In this document: positions 51,327 through 62,600 of the stretch, one piece after another
Numbering within the stretch: position 1 is the stretch's first letter
Layout: each line of letters begins with the position of its first letter
DNA from: Hedera helix
Lineage: Eukaryota > Streptophyta > Magnoliopsida > Apiales > Araliaceae
Direction: 5' to 3'
DNA: 64,000 bases
Assembly (NCBI GenBank): GCA_947179155.2
Contig: OX359264.1
Coordinates: 56,661,202-56,725,201 of the forward strand
The notes under the pieces: generated by a model
What the model saw: the letters and a program-made list of their open reading frames with translations, nothing else
Database searches by the model: none
Told to the model about the DNA's origin: nothing
Made by a program: the position numbers and the translations under genes

Positions 51327-52013
51327 GTAAAAGCTGTAAATTAAAGACAGAAACAACAAAATAAACAACTATACATTATACACGAATAAATATTCTCTAA
51401 AATAAAAGGGATCAAGTTAATTACCTCGGTTTTGTGAATTACCACCATATCCTCCCCCCCCACACTTAGATTTCCATATCCATATCCTCCAACTCCACTG
51501 CCACTATATCCACCATCATTGGCTCCATAGACCCCAGCACCATATCCTCGGCTACCTCCGCCACTTGCGGCCATATCCACCACCGTAACTGCCGCCGCCT
51601 CCACCGCTGGGCGGTGGAGCAGATCCGTCGCCTTCGTGACCGTACACACCAGACATGATATACTGCTTCGTTCTAAGAAAGAATACGTCAGTTCATTAGG
51701 GTTTTAATGGATTTAGTTACGGTAACTGCACCGTAGTAATAAGTTATAACTTTTTTCACTGTATCATGAATATAATAAAAGAAATTATAATTTATTATAA
51801 TAAAATTGATTTTCAACTGATTCGGTTTTAATATATGGTTACTTGCCTAACTCGGGATGAGACCAGAGCCAAATACAACATCATTCATGTGAGAAGTTAT
51901 GAATTATTTAGGGGATGTATATCAAAATTTACCAAAGTAGTACTAAAATATAAAGTCGTCACGGGATTTCATACTTTCTGCACGCGTGCCAAGGAAAAAT
52001 TCTTCACAAGGAC

Positions 52014-52030
52014 CACGAGCCAACCACGAG
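52014..52030 (+). promoter_or_regulatory. IDRS-like iron-response element upstream of ferritin
   Basis: CACGAGCCAACCAC (52014-52027) matches 11 of 14 bases of the plant iron-dependent regulatory sequence CACGAGGCCGCCAC. It is followed at once by a second overlapping CACGAG (52025-52030). It lies about 190-200 bp before the ferritin start codon. In other plants this element represses ferritin when iron is low. Function here is inferred. Confidence 0.65.
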
Positions 52031-52216
52031 CCCGTTGGGATCCATCAATCTTGACCGTCCATAATTCCCTCAACCAACGGCCACAAATACACATCTCCCA
52101 GCTAATCAATAAAAAGTACTACCCGTATCTTCAGATCCCCATAATTATAACTCTCTCTGAAGATACGCCCTCATCATCTCCTTCCCGTTTTTTCATTTTC
52201 TCTCTACAAACCAACA

Positions 52217-55200
52217 ATGCTGCTCTGGTCATCCCCTTCTCTATCTCCCCTAACCTTAGCCAGAGAAAGTAGCCGCCGCGGCTTCTCTCTCTCCTCCTCC
52301 GCTACTTCACTCAACGCTTTCCGGAGCTCCAACTCCTTCGCTTCGTCGGCTTCGTGGTTGTTCGGGAGAAATGTGGATGGTAGGTTCGTGATTAAAGCTT
52401 TGAACGAGGCGAATAATCGTGCTGTTCTGGATGTTGTTTTCGAGCCCTTCGAAGAGGTAAAGAAGGAGCTGCTTCTCGTCCCCACCGTCCCTCAGCAGTC
52501 GCTTGGTCGCCATAAATACTCCGACGAGTGTGAGAAAGCCATTAACGAACAGATCAAGTATCGTCTGCTTTCTCTCTCTATATATATACATGAATTTGCA
52601 TATGTTGATGTAATGTGTGGATCTGTTTCGTAGTATTTGTTTTGTATAAGTATTTACGAGTCTGTTCGACTTTGTTGTTTTCCTTCTAGCAGATTACTCA
52701 TGGAATAGTTCTAAGCCTAATTTCGTTGTTTTACTATGTTTTCATTCAGTTGTAACCCAACATTGATGATATTGTTTCTATACTGTTATACATGCAAATA
52801 GATTTGCATATTTTACCGGTTTTTAACGTTTTTTTAGTGTGAAAGATGACAAGGAGACAATAGAGGAAGCTAAAAAGTATCATTTGCTTTCTCTCCCTAA
52901 TATATTTTCTAAAATTTTCATTTCTCTGTTTGCAGTTAGTTCTTGATCATGTTTCCAGCATTTCCTAACGAACTAAACAGAACATAATCTCAAATCTATT
53001 TGGACATCTTATTAATTTGTCAAATTTTCATATATCTGTTTTAAGCTAGCTCACCTAATTGCCTAATGATCTTACAAATACATATGTAAATTCATATGTT
53101 AAAATTGGCTGTTTATGAAAGCCTTTTAAGTGTGAAAGAGGACGTGAGCACCAAAATATTCAACAAATAACGTGGTTCAACACCTACCATTGGCTTAAAA
53201 ACGTTAAATGCTTAATTTCTTGTTATATCAAGTCAGTGACTCGGTTATTTATAGATGAAGGCACAGTAAACAAGTGATGAAGATAATTTTTTTTAAAAAT
53301 ATGCAATGGATGATGTGTTGATGGCATTAAGTTATTTCTGCAAACAAGGATAAAAAGTACAATGGGCTAAATTTTACTTCTACTATGCCAACCTTCTTTG
53401 CTTCATCAATCTGTGCGAGAAACTCAATGCTGCCCTTACTTTTCACTTTTCAGGTTTCATTATCTTAAATATTATGGGCTGCTTAAGTTTTTCACATATT
53501 TTTAAACTGATGAATAACAGTGTGGAGTATAATGTCTCTTATGCCTACCACGCCATGTACGCTTACTTCGACAGAGATAATGTTGCTCTCAAGGGCCTGG
53601 CCAAGTAATCCTCTGATGACCCAACACACTTGTATTTTTTATAGGGTGCTTATAGACCACTTGTTTAATATATGCTTCTTATCGACTGTTATCAATAGAT
53701 TTTTCAAGGATTCAAGTGAAGAAGAGAGACAGCATGCTGAGAAGCTCATGGAGTACCAGGTGTTTACAATCTGTTCAGTTTTCTATTAGAGCTTCAATCA
53801 TATAAGAGTTACAGTTAAAACCTCTAAAATTTATGTCCTGCTATTCAGAATAAAAGAGGCGGAAAAGTCATGCTGCAGTCTATGCTGATGCCTTTGTCAG
53901 AATATGATCACATTGAGAGGGGAGATGCATTGTATGGTGAGATTCTGAAAGCCGTCTGTGAACTGCACATATAGATGCCATCCTAAAAATTTATATGTTA
54001 TGTTTAATATTCCACTTCACCATTGCTTAACAGCATTGAATTGAGTTGATGGATATATGCTTCCTGTAAATCTCGGCACCTTACTGAAAAGCTTATGCAT
54101 TAGTGTTATGTGTATGGAGTTTTCCAAATACCTTTGTATTTAAAATCGGTTAAGTTGACCATAAAAATGCTGTTAACTTGTAGATGCCCAGATATTTTAG
54201 TGAAACGGATGCGTTGCACTAGTGTTAATTCAGATCTTAGACACAGCAACTCAAGCTCATACACTCTTACTATTTTGCTACATCGTGCAGTGCAAGATAG
54301 TTGCTCAGATGTATGATTATGAACTTATGTTTTTGTTTATCTACAGTGAAATTTATCTTTGATGTAACTCTTGCTTGGTTTGCTTCTTGTCCCCTGCTTT
54401 CAGAAGTATTTATATAATTTAGCTATGATCCTTTTATCATATAGCTACACCTTACATGTATAGTCTAAGAACGTGCAATCGTGGTGTACCCCTATGCATG
54501 TGGCTCTACCTATCTTGTTAGAGTATGTTGAAAGTTCACAGTGAATGAGCATTCTTCTTATTAATTGACTTTTTACTTTCATTGGGATCCTTGGGCAGTT
54601 TAGCAACAGTAGGCTGGTAGAAAGCAGCATAGTCATATCATTTTGCAGCATTGATGAGGATTATGTCGAGGGTTCTTCTTTTGCCCTATATTTTAGTGTT
54701 TTTGCCCGTCTCTATTTCTTTTCCGTATTTATTTATACCACCATGAGGTTTTAGTTTTTATGTATCTACATTGCAAGCATACTTATGCTTCATGGGTTTC
54801 ACAGGCTAGGCTGTGTACGAGTAGATATTACGTCGGATAAACTGAACATGATGAGTTGTAAATTTAGTTTTATCTATATGCGTTGATATAAAGCAATATG
54901 TGCACACATAAAGGGAATTTGAAATATGTTGTTGCAAGAAACGCATGGGCTTACAAAGTTCATCTTTCCTTTTATTGCTTAATAAGGTGACGTTGTAAGG
55001 ATGAAGTATTTTATTAGTTTCAGTTTTTTTGTGTATTTTATTGATGCATTTGTTTTACTGTTCCTGCTTCTAAGTTCCTGATAGTGTGATTCTTGAAAGA
55101 GCACCAAGGGTGGGAATTTTCTTTTCTTTTCTTTTTTCCAGGGTTGTTGCGCTTGCAACGAGTCTTTTATTCAATTGTATTAAGTTATTTGTGTCTGTTG

Positions 55201-56306
55201 TGATTTGATTTTACCCTTTAGTGCTATTGATTCAACTCTTAACACTAATAAAACTACTAGAAATTTTGCATCACACTCGTGCAAATGGATATTGTAAAGG
55301 GGAGCACTATTTCAACTTGTTTTTTGATATTTTCACATGGTCTTCTCTCACATGAAGGTGGGACCCACCTTGTTCTCATGTAAGAGGAACCGTGTGTGAA
55401 TATCAAAATTCATGTGGAAATATCAAATTCCTATTGTAAAATAAATATGTCTTTTAGTTTAAATACTACCTTTTGTAGTCTATCTGCAAGTTTTAGATGA
55501 TAATTACATGTGCTCCACTTTGTTTTTTTTCTCCCGAGTACTAAAGTTTGCAAAATAAATTTCAGCGATGGAGCTTGCTTTGTCCCTGGAGAAATTAACT
55601 AATGAGAAACTTCTGAATTTACACAAGGTAGAGAAATTCACCTCCCACTGTCTAACCTCTTTCATATCCCATTCTCCACTTTAGTAGGTGGTATGTGATT
55701 CAATTTTGTTTTCATATACTATCCACTTAATCCAGGATATTGGTCGTTCTTTGGGTCAAAGTTTATCTTCAAACTGTGGTGTTTGAACTGATTTGCATTG
55801 TTCTTATAAAGTGCATGTTCTTTCTGGATGGCTTATAGGTAGCTGACCAAAGCAATGATGTGCAACTAACTGATTTTGTTGAGAGTGAATTCTTGGTTGA
55901 ACAGGTGAAACTATTCTATGGAATCATACATTTCTTTTAGTATACCATCTTTGAATATGCTCTTAGAAGGATAGATAATTTAGGCTATTAGTTCTTTTTC
56001 ATCAACTTATCACTTGGTCATTTCAGGTCGAAGCTATCAAGAAGATGTCAGAATACGTTTCTCAGCTTCGTAGGGTGGGGAAAGGCCATGGTACTTACTT
56101 ATCCCCTTTTCATCTGCATATAATTTGTACATGTATGGAGTAATTTTATCTACGATGAATGATTATTCCACCCACAAACATGCATATAGATATCGACGCA
56201 TTCATCTACTCTTTTACTTTTCCTAACCAAAGCGGGTTTTGATTGTCAATTTACAGGTGTCTGGGACTTTGATCAGAAACTTCTAGCTGGTCTTGTTGCA
56301 ATCTAA
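52217..56306 (+). CDS. FER: Plastid ferritin
   Basis: Eight exons: 52217-52557, 53521-53604, 53699-53759, 53849-53936, 55566-55627, 55839-55904, 56027-56090 and 56257-56306. Borders and phases fit, and the protein is 271 residues. The N-terminus ([25 protein letters not shown]) is a Ser/Arg-rich chloroplast transit peptide. It is followed by the plant-specific extension peptide ([17 protein letters not shown]). The four-helix bundle has the ferroxidase ligands in [31 protein letters not shown] and FLVEQVEAI. The protein assembles into a 24-subunit cage that oxidises and stores iron in plastids. Eight exons is the usual plant ferritin structure. An iron-response element lies upstream, and a decayed TAF15-like gene starts about 560 bp away on the other strand. 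The gene looks complete and functional; the closest Arabidopsis paralogue cannot be fixed by eye. Confidence 0.97.
55321..55409. mobile_element. Palindromic hairpin element in ferritin intron 4
   Basis: The stretch GATATTTTCACATGGTCTTC...GAAGGTGGG pairs with CCCACCTTG...GTGTGAATATC, giving about 38-bp arms around GGTGGGACCCACC. It may be the core of a small MITE. The host intron, at 1.6 kb, is the longest of the gene. Confidence 0.65.
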
Positions 56307-58188
56307 AGATAACCTCGGACAAAGAAAACTAGAAATTTACTTGAGGGGTCTGCTTTTAGTCTTGGAGAGATTTAAAGATTAGGTAATTAGCATAACAGGA
56401 GTAGTTGCCTGTAAACATTTAGTAAGATGGCGAGTAGTTTAAAGACTAGACAAACTCATAGTAGTAGGATGTCATTTTATCCATTGAAGCTGAAAGTAAA
56501 TTGTTTTTATTGAACAAACAAATTGGTGTCTAATTTTCTTCAATAGATCTTCAAGTTCTAGCCTGTGAACTGTGATGGAATCCTGAATTTTAATCAAATT
56601 TGCAAGTAATTCTATTGTGGTACAAATTTCATTGAACCATGTTAGTTGATGGCCAACGAGTCTAAGTCCATTCTTTTTCCGAGTTTAACTTATCGTACAG
56701 CTAAAATATATGCAGCCTAATTGGCTCTACTTAGTGATGAGATTTATCAACTTTCTACCTATTTTTTTTAACTATTCAATACATAGAGTAATACTATTTG
56801 TGTACAACTATTTGAACACAAAATTACTTATTTAAATTACACTACTCGATGGCACTTTAAAACTATTTTTTACATAAATTATTTTGGTTACTAGACCATA
56901 AAACATTACTATCGGTTCTTTCTTGAGACCAAATATTGTATCCCATACTACATAAATACAAGGGTGATAATTTTTGACATAATACTGTATAAAATAAGAG
57001 GGTTAGTGTTCAGTATAAACAACTTTCGCGTTATAAATAGGTTGACATGTTCAACACAAAATTTAAAATGGATTAAACACGTGTAATTAACGGGGGTTAA
57101 CATATTTAATAGGATTAGACACATTTAAAATAAATATAATATAACGTTATAATTTATCTTAAATATTGAGTTTTAATTTTTTTAATTACTTTTCTAAGTA
57201 TATTATATTGCATTTTTATTAAATAAATGTTACCATGGTGAATAAATTACATTATTATTCGAAATAAGTGAATTGATGTTTTTTATCATTTAAATTTTTT
57301 AATTTATGTAGTAAACAATTAATAAATAAGTTAGTGTGCATAAATAATTAAATGGATAGTATTACTGTTATTTAGTACAGTATCTATAAACCTAACACAA
57401 CACCAATTCATTGCCACACCTACATAAATATGGCAGAGGTAGCATTCATTCAGTGCTCCCTAGAACACAGATGGCACGTTAATAAAGGCCAAATTCACAT
57501 GCAAGTAATTATACGCCAAGATGATGTCCAATGAGATTTATAGCTACATCCTCTGCGGTTAATAAGGATATACTCTTATGAGCAGTTACCAACCACTCTG
57601 TTTATAAGGTATCATATAGGATAATGAAATTTCCAACAGCAAAACAAGGATACAATTCAAAATTCTGATCTATTCTATGTCCCGACACTTGTAAACAGCT
57701 GGGCATTAATGCAAACTCGTAATGTCAAAAAAGACTACAAAGTACAAACCAAAGAAACCAGCACAATAAATGTATGGCGAACTAATGCCCAAATACTGCT
57801 CGTAAAAGGAAAAACAAAAACTTCTTATCAAAGTGATCACAAGGATAAACTTGTAAAACTAAGTTTCTGAGTAATCCATATTAAACCTAGTACTGAGGCT
57901 AATGACAGGGATTCGGTTACTATGAACTGAATTTCATGGTAAGTTTACTTTTAAATCAATGATGCTGACATGTAGGCTGAAGAGTGTTTTATTTATTTAC
58001 GTATCAACACTGTGTTTTATTTATTTACGTATCAACACTTTATTGGTCTATAAGTTAAATTTACCCTGAAGTTCACTTCATAATAACCGGGTCCGACTCT
58101 AGGTAGTGTTCCCTTAGGCTGCTGCAAGCCTCTTCTTCCTCAGATACTTGAATAATGCACAACTTCATACCTTTTATGACAAGCTAAA
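56307..58188. other. Ferritin 3' UTR and intergenic stretch
   Basis: The ferritin 3' UTR probably ends near 56510. No other gene is seen. A 28-bp unit is tandemly repeated twice at 57984-58039 (GTGTTTTATTTATTTACGTA, then TCAACACT); each unit starts GTGTT and ends AACAC. Confidence 0.6.
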
Positions 58189-58621
58189 CTAGGCAGTGGT
58201 AGCCGCTTGGGTTGCTAATCTCTTTTGTGCCTCTTCGATAATGGTCAACTTGATACCTTTTCCCTTAGGTAGAGATACCCAAGGCTTCATACCTTTACCA
58301 ATTGTGAACACATTTCCGAGACGAGTAGCAAACTCATGACCAAGGGAATCCTGGATGTGGACGGTCTCAAAGCTTCCCTTGTGCTTCTCCCTGTTCTTAA
58401 TAATTCCAACGCGTCCAGTATTCCTTCCACCCATCACCATGACAACATTACCAACATCAAATTTGATGAAGTTAGTGATCTTGTTGGTCTCCAGATCCAA
58501 CTTGATGGTGTCATTAGCAAAGCTTTATGAGGGGATCCGGGGGTATCCGTCCATCATACGTGTTAATGTATGGAATCCCTTTCTGCCCGAATTGTACAGA
58601 ACGGACTTTCCACAGCATGAA
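58189..58621 (-). pseudogene. RPS4: Ribosomal protein S4 (eS4) C-terminal fragment
   Basis: The minus strand encodes the last ~140 residues of cytosolic 40S protein S4: [20 protein letters not shown], then [54 protein letters not shown] and a stop at 58189-58191. Upstream of 58621 is an acceptor-like TTCTTTTAG, and no earlier exon follows. The copy lacks several residues after DGR and has a 4-base insertion near 58520 that shifts the frame. It is a 5'-truncated, frameshifted duplicate. It appears to derive from genomic DNA rather than mRNA if the acceptor is real. Confidence 0.85.
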
Positions 58622-59691
58622 CTAAAAGAAGGAAACAGATACACAAGTCGGAACTAAGAATTTAGAAAACAAAACATAAAACAGAACATGCATCCGCTAT
58701 AATTCTCATTTCTAACTTCGACTCTTCATCTCTAACTGAATGCAAACGAAATCGGCCCTTGGTCTCATAAAGAAGACGGAAATTCTTATTGGTTATGAAT
58801 CTCATCCACACATTTAGCCATTATAGTAACAACCTTTTCACCAAAACAACATCAACCATGGTTGCCATGAATTGGAATTGATTGGGTATGCAGCACAGAA
58901 ATGGGTACGAGAGAAATTACCCAATTCTGTCTTTGTTTAATTTTATAGTTCCCATACTACAAACTCGGAGGGAGAGTACTCAATTCAAGGAACATAGGGC
59001 AATTATCAATTATCAAAAATAGTAGTTAGCCGAATAGAAATGTCATTGAGTTAGTATAATGTAATAGTAATATTTATTTGGTTATTTTTGGTATTTGTGT
59101 AATAATTATAATATTATTATATTATGTTTAAGATTGTGTTTGATTCACTAAATTATATAATTGTATGTAATGAATAGAATAAATTATAAATCAAAATATT
59201 TTGTATTTTATGACCTATTGTATTAAAGATGTAATGAGTTAATACATCAATTGAATGATATAATAAAAAACTTTAAAAAATTGATGTTATAGCATTATGA
59301 TATTTAATGAGATAATACATGTAATAGGTGAACGAAAAATAATAAATATCACATTAATATAATAGTTGTTTAATATATTACAAATTTATTAAATTAATTT
59401 GACGCAAACTAAACGTCATTTTAATTGTGTTTGGTGCGTCATTTCATCGTTTAATCACATTTAGTGGGTTTAATTTGATAACTTAGTTGTAACGTCTATC
59501 TATTTATTCTATAAAATTGTTCAAAATTCAAAATTTTATTATTTTTTTTCTAAATTTCTCTTTCAGTTCCCTTTTCAAATTTCAGTAGGTCCTACAACAA
59601 AATAAAATGTATCTCTCTCTATAACGAAATTTGAGTGGTGTTGGGGAGTTTTGCACAAACAGAAGAAAATCCCAACTGGAATCATCAAACG
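58622..59691. other. Intergenic, 5' flank of the thiol reductase gene
   Basis: AT-rich, with no gene. CTATAACG near 59620 could serve as a weak TATA box close to the start codon, but this is uncertain. Confidence 0.45.
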
Positions 59692-62600
59692 ATGGGCTCT
59701 CTTTCTCTTCTTAAGGGATTCAATCTTCTTCTATTACTCCTTCTATTCACTACTAATCCTTCTTTTTCTTCAAAATTATCAGAGAGAATTGATGAGAAGG
59801 TTACGGTAGCTCTGTATTACGAGACTTTGTGTCCGTACTGTTCCAATCTGATTGTGAATTATCTCTATAAGATCTTCGAGGACGGGATCGACTCCATTGT
59901 TGATCTGAAGCTCATTCCATACGGCAACGCCAAGATCAATCCATCCAACAACACCATCACTTGTCAGGTTAATTTCATAATCAATTACTCCTCTTTTCAC
60001 TTTATTAATTTTTCCTGTTTGGTTGACTTTTTTATAAAGATAGAATGAATCAATAGCTTTCTCCTCCCCTTCCCTTCCCTTTTTTTTTTTTTTTATAAAA
60101 AATAAATAAAAAATAAAATAGAGTTCTGTAATAGTTTACAGTAAAGTTTATAGTATAGTTTGGCTAACTTTTTGATAAAGAAACCTTGGCTTGAAAAAGC
60201 ACCAATTTTTCTCTCATTTTAAGTATATTCTAACCCTTAAAATTTAAACTGAAAATTTAAATTTTACATCCACTTCTTTTCTTTTATGTCCGTGTTAAAC
60301 GCTGTTAATACTCCCAAACAAAGTTAACGACCGATTATACAACTGGCCATAAGCTGAATAACCAGAATTAATATGTTAGCATTATGACAAATTCCTAGCA
60401 AATTTATACACACATTAATAATATATATTAAAAGCTTTTTGATGTTTTGTTTGGTACTGGATGGAACAAAGGAGAGAAAAACTATAAAGAGAAATATTTT
60501 TTTTTACCGATCCGGTGTACTTAATTTTAGAAATATAACTGGGGGGTTAATCTTTTTCCTTTAAGTCTATAGTCCGAGTCTCCAGACAGATATGGGGCAT
60601 CTGATATCATAAGCCATCAACTTCCAGACACATCCTATGACAGCTTCCAGTGGTTTATCTTTCACATTCTATCTCCTATTCTTTACCATATCTTCTCCCA
60701 GTTCTTCAATTTCCTTGCCTTCTGCTTCATTTTCTTCGAAGAAAGTTTCTCTCGAGTTGTACTATGAAACCCTTTGTCCTTTCCGTGCCAAAAATTTTTA
60801 TCAATGATTTTGCCAAGATTTTCCACAATGGACTGATCGACATTGTTGATCTCAATCTAGTCCCTTGGGGAAATGCCAAACTTAGAAAAAATAACACCAT
60901 CAATTGCCATGTCCCTCTAAATAATTTCTTCACTTTCCTTTTCCTTTTATAAATTACTTGTAATTTATCATCATTTATTGGGATATTTGTACTTATTTAT
61001 GCACATTGTACTTATTTATACACACACATATATAAAAATTTGTGCTGATGGGTTTTCCTTGTAATTTTGCAGCATGGTCCAACTGAATGCTTGCTGAACA
61101 CTATAGAGGCATGTGCAATTCATGTCTGGCCTGATGTGGTAACTCCACTGTACAATATTACTGCTTTAAAATATTTACAAACTTATTATTGCTCGTGCTC
61201 CATTATAAATATAATGTGTCTTCATTTAGAAAAATTATTCAGTGGTTTTGGGGCACCGCCACGTGGTGCCCCAGGCCAATCACATCTCTCCATTTCAGTG
61301 GTGCCCCACTGCTTGTAGCTCTGGGCCCACTGAAATGGGAAGATGTGATTGGGGCACCACGTGGCGGTGCCATAGGACCATGAATAATTACTCATTCATT
61401 CAAATGTACAATGTTTTTTAGAAGGTTGTGAACTGCAAACTGTATTAACCTTCTTTTTAGATGATGTCCATCTGAAAATGATGTTCTTCTCTAACTAAAG
61501 CATTTGAATATTTATTACTAATTTTACTTGAAGAATGTTAGACCTTGAAATTGCAGATTTTTTTATTGCTCGTTATCGACGTTATACAATATACAGATAT
61601 GGAATTTTATCAACTTCTACTCATAAATGTGCTGAACATCTGATGCAGAAGGAGCATTTTCCTTATATCTATTGCGTTGAAACTTTTGTTTATGAGCACG
61701 ATTATGGACAATGGGAGACTTGTTTTGAGAAATTGAATTTGGATCCTAGACCAGTTACCGACTGTTATGCTAGCGGATTAGGGGACAAGGTTAGTTTTTC
61801 TTGATGACTGCCTGCAGTTTTATACTCCATATTGTTTACTCAATTTCTCTCCTTACATATGTGTATCACTTTCTTGTCAACAAATTAATGTAAGGCTTCA
61901 AGTTTGCAGGAAATTGTAGTTCTTTGTAGTATCATTCTCTATCCAACATGTAACAAGTGTGACTACTAATACATTTCACAGTTGCAATTAATTTAATCTT
62001 CTGCCTCCCTTCCCCTACATATGTTCCTGTTCATATCTTGGATCCTGCAGATAGATATCTATCTGTATTTCTTATCTCCTTATTAATCTGTTGGAAATGC
62101 TGTTCCTGGAATTAGTCTCAAGAAATTTTTGTCCTTTCTTTTCAGAGTTCCTTCGTTAGTCGTTAGTAACCCATTTATGCATGCATGAAGTGTTTGTATA
62201 AGTTCATTAGCAAAGAAGATGGTATAACAAAGAGACGTAGAAAGTAGTTAACCACTTGCAACTAGGAAACGTGAAGTTACATCAATGAAGAATTCAGGGC
62301 CTTTGACGTCACCTTTATTCTTTGTACCATCCAGACTAGCAAACAGGTGAATAAATTGTATTATCACAAAATAGTGAAGGCTGCGGAGTGCAACGAGGAA
62401 CATGGTATATAACTTTATAAATTGGCTGAGAAAAGTGCATTGATAGGCTCTTATGTTTGATTCTGCGAAGGAATGAATTAGATTATCTGATCATTATCAT
62501 ATGTATTCTCTCCATCCCAATTTTAGATTTCCATTTGGAAGTCAAGTTCTCGCAAGTAAACATTCAAAAAAATAGTTCCCTCGAGTAAAATTTAACTTTA

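Larger units (their letters stand above)
48868..51656 (-). pseudogene. TAF15: TAF15-like RNA-binding protein gene (RanBP2 zinc finger plus RRM), decayed
   Basis: Exon structure is kept on the minus strand: 51656-51425, 50810-50711, 50354-49638, 49284-49133 and 48949-48868, all with GT-AG borders. Residues match plant TAF15/TAF15b: a Gly/Tyr/Ser-rich N-terminus (MSGVYGHEGDGS), a RanBP2-type zinc finger (WRCPNPSCGN...ARRTKCNKC), an RGG-like region, and an RRM beginning RIYITNLPPDVTIDEL. The frame is broken at least four times: one extra base near 51567 giving TAG at 51554, an 8-base insertion near 50180, TGA in place of the Trp of DQWPWNIK near 49244, and an extra base near 49170. Introns are present, so it is not a processed copy. 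TAF15-like proteins take part in TFIID and RNA processing; this copy should not make a full protein. Assembly errors could explain one or two breaks, not all. Confidence 0.88.

Noticed and set aside
51835..52272. 145-residue frame upstream of ferritin
   Set aside because: It overlaps the ferritin promoter and 5' UTR in another frame, with no recognised domain.
58118..58165. Minus-strand LFKYLRKKRLAAA followed by a stop, just past the S4 fragment
   Set aside because: It resembles a ribosomal protein tail but is too short to assign.
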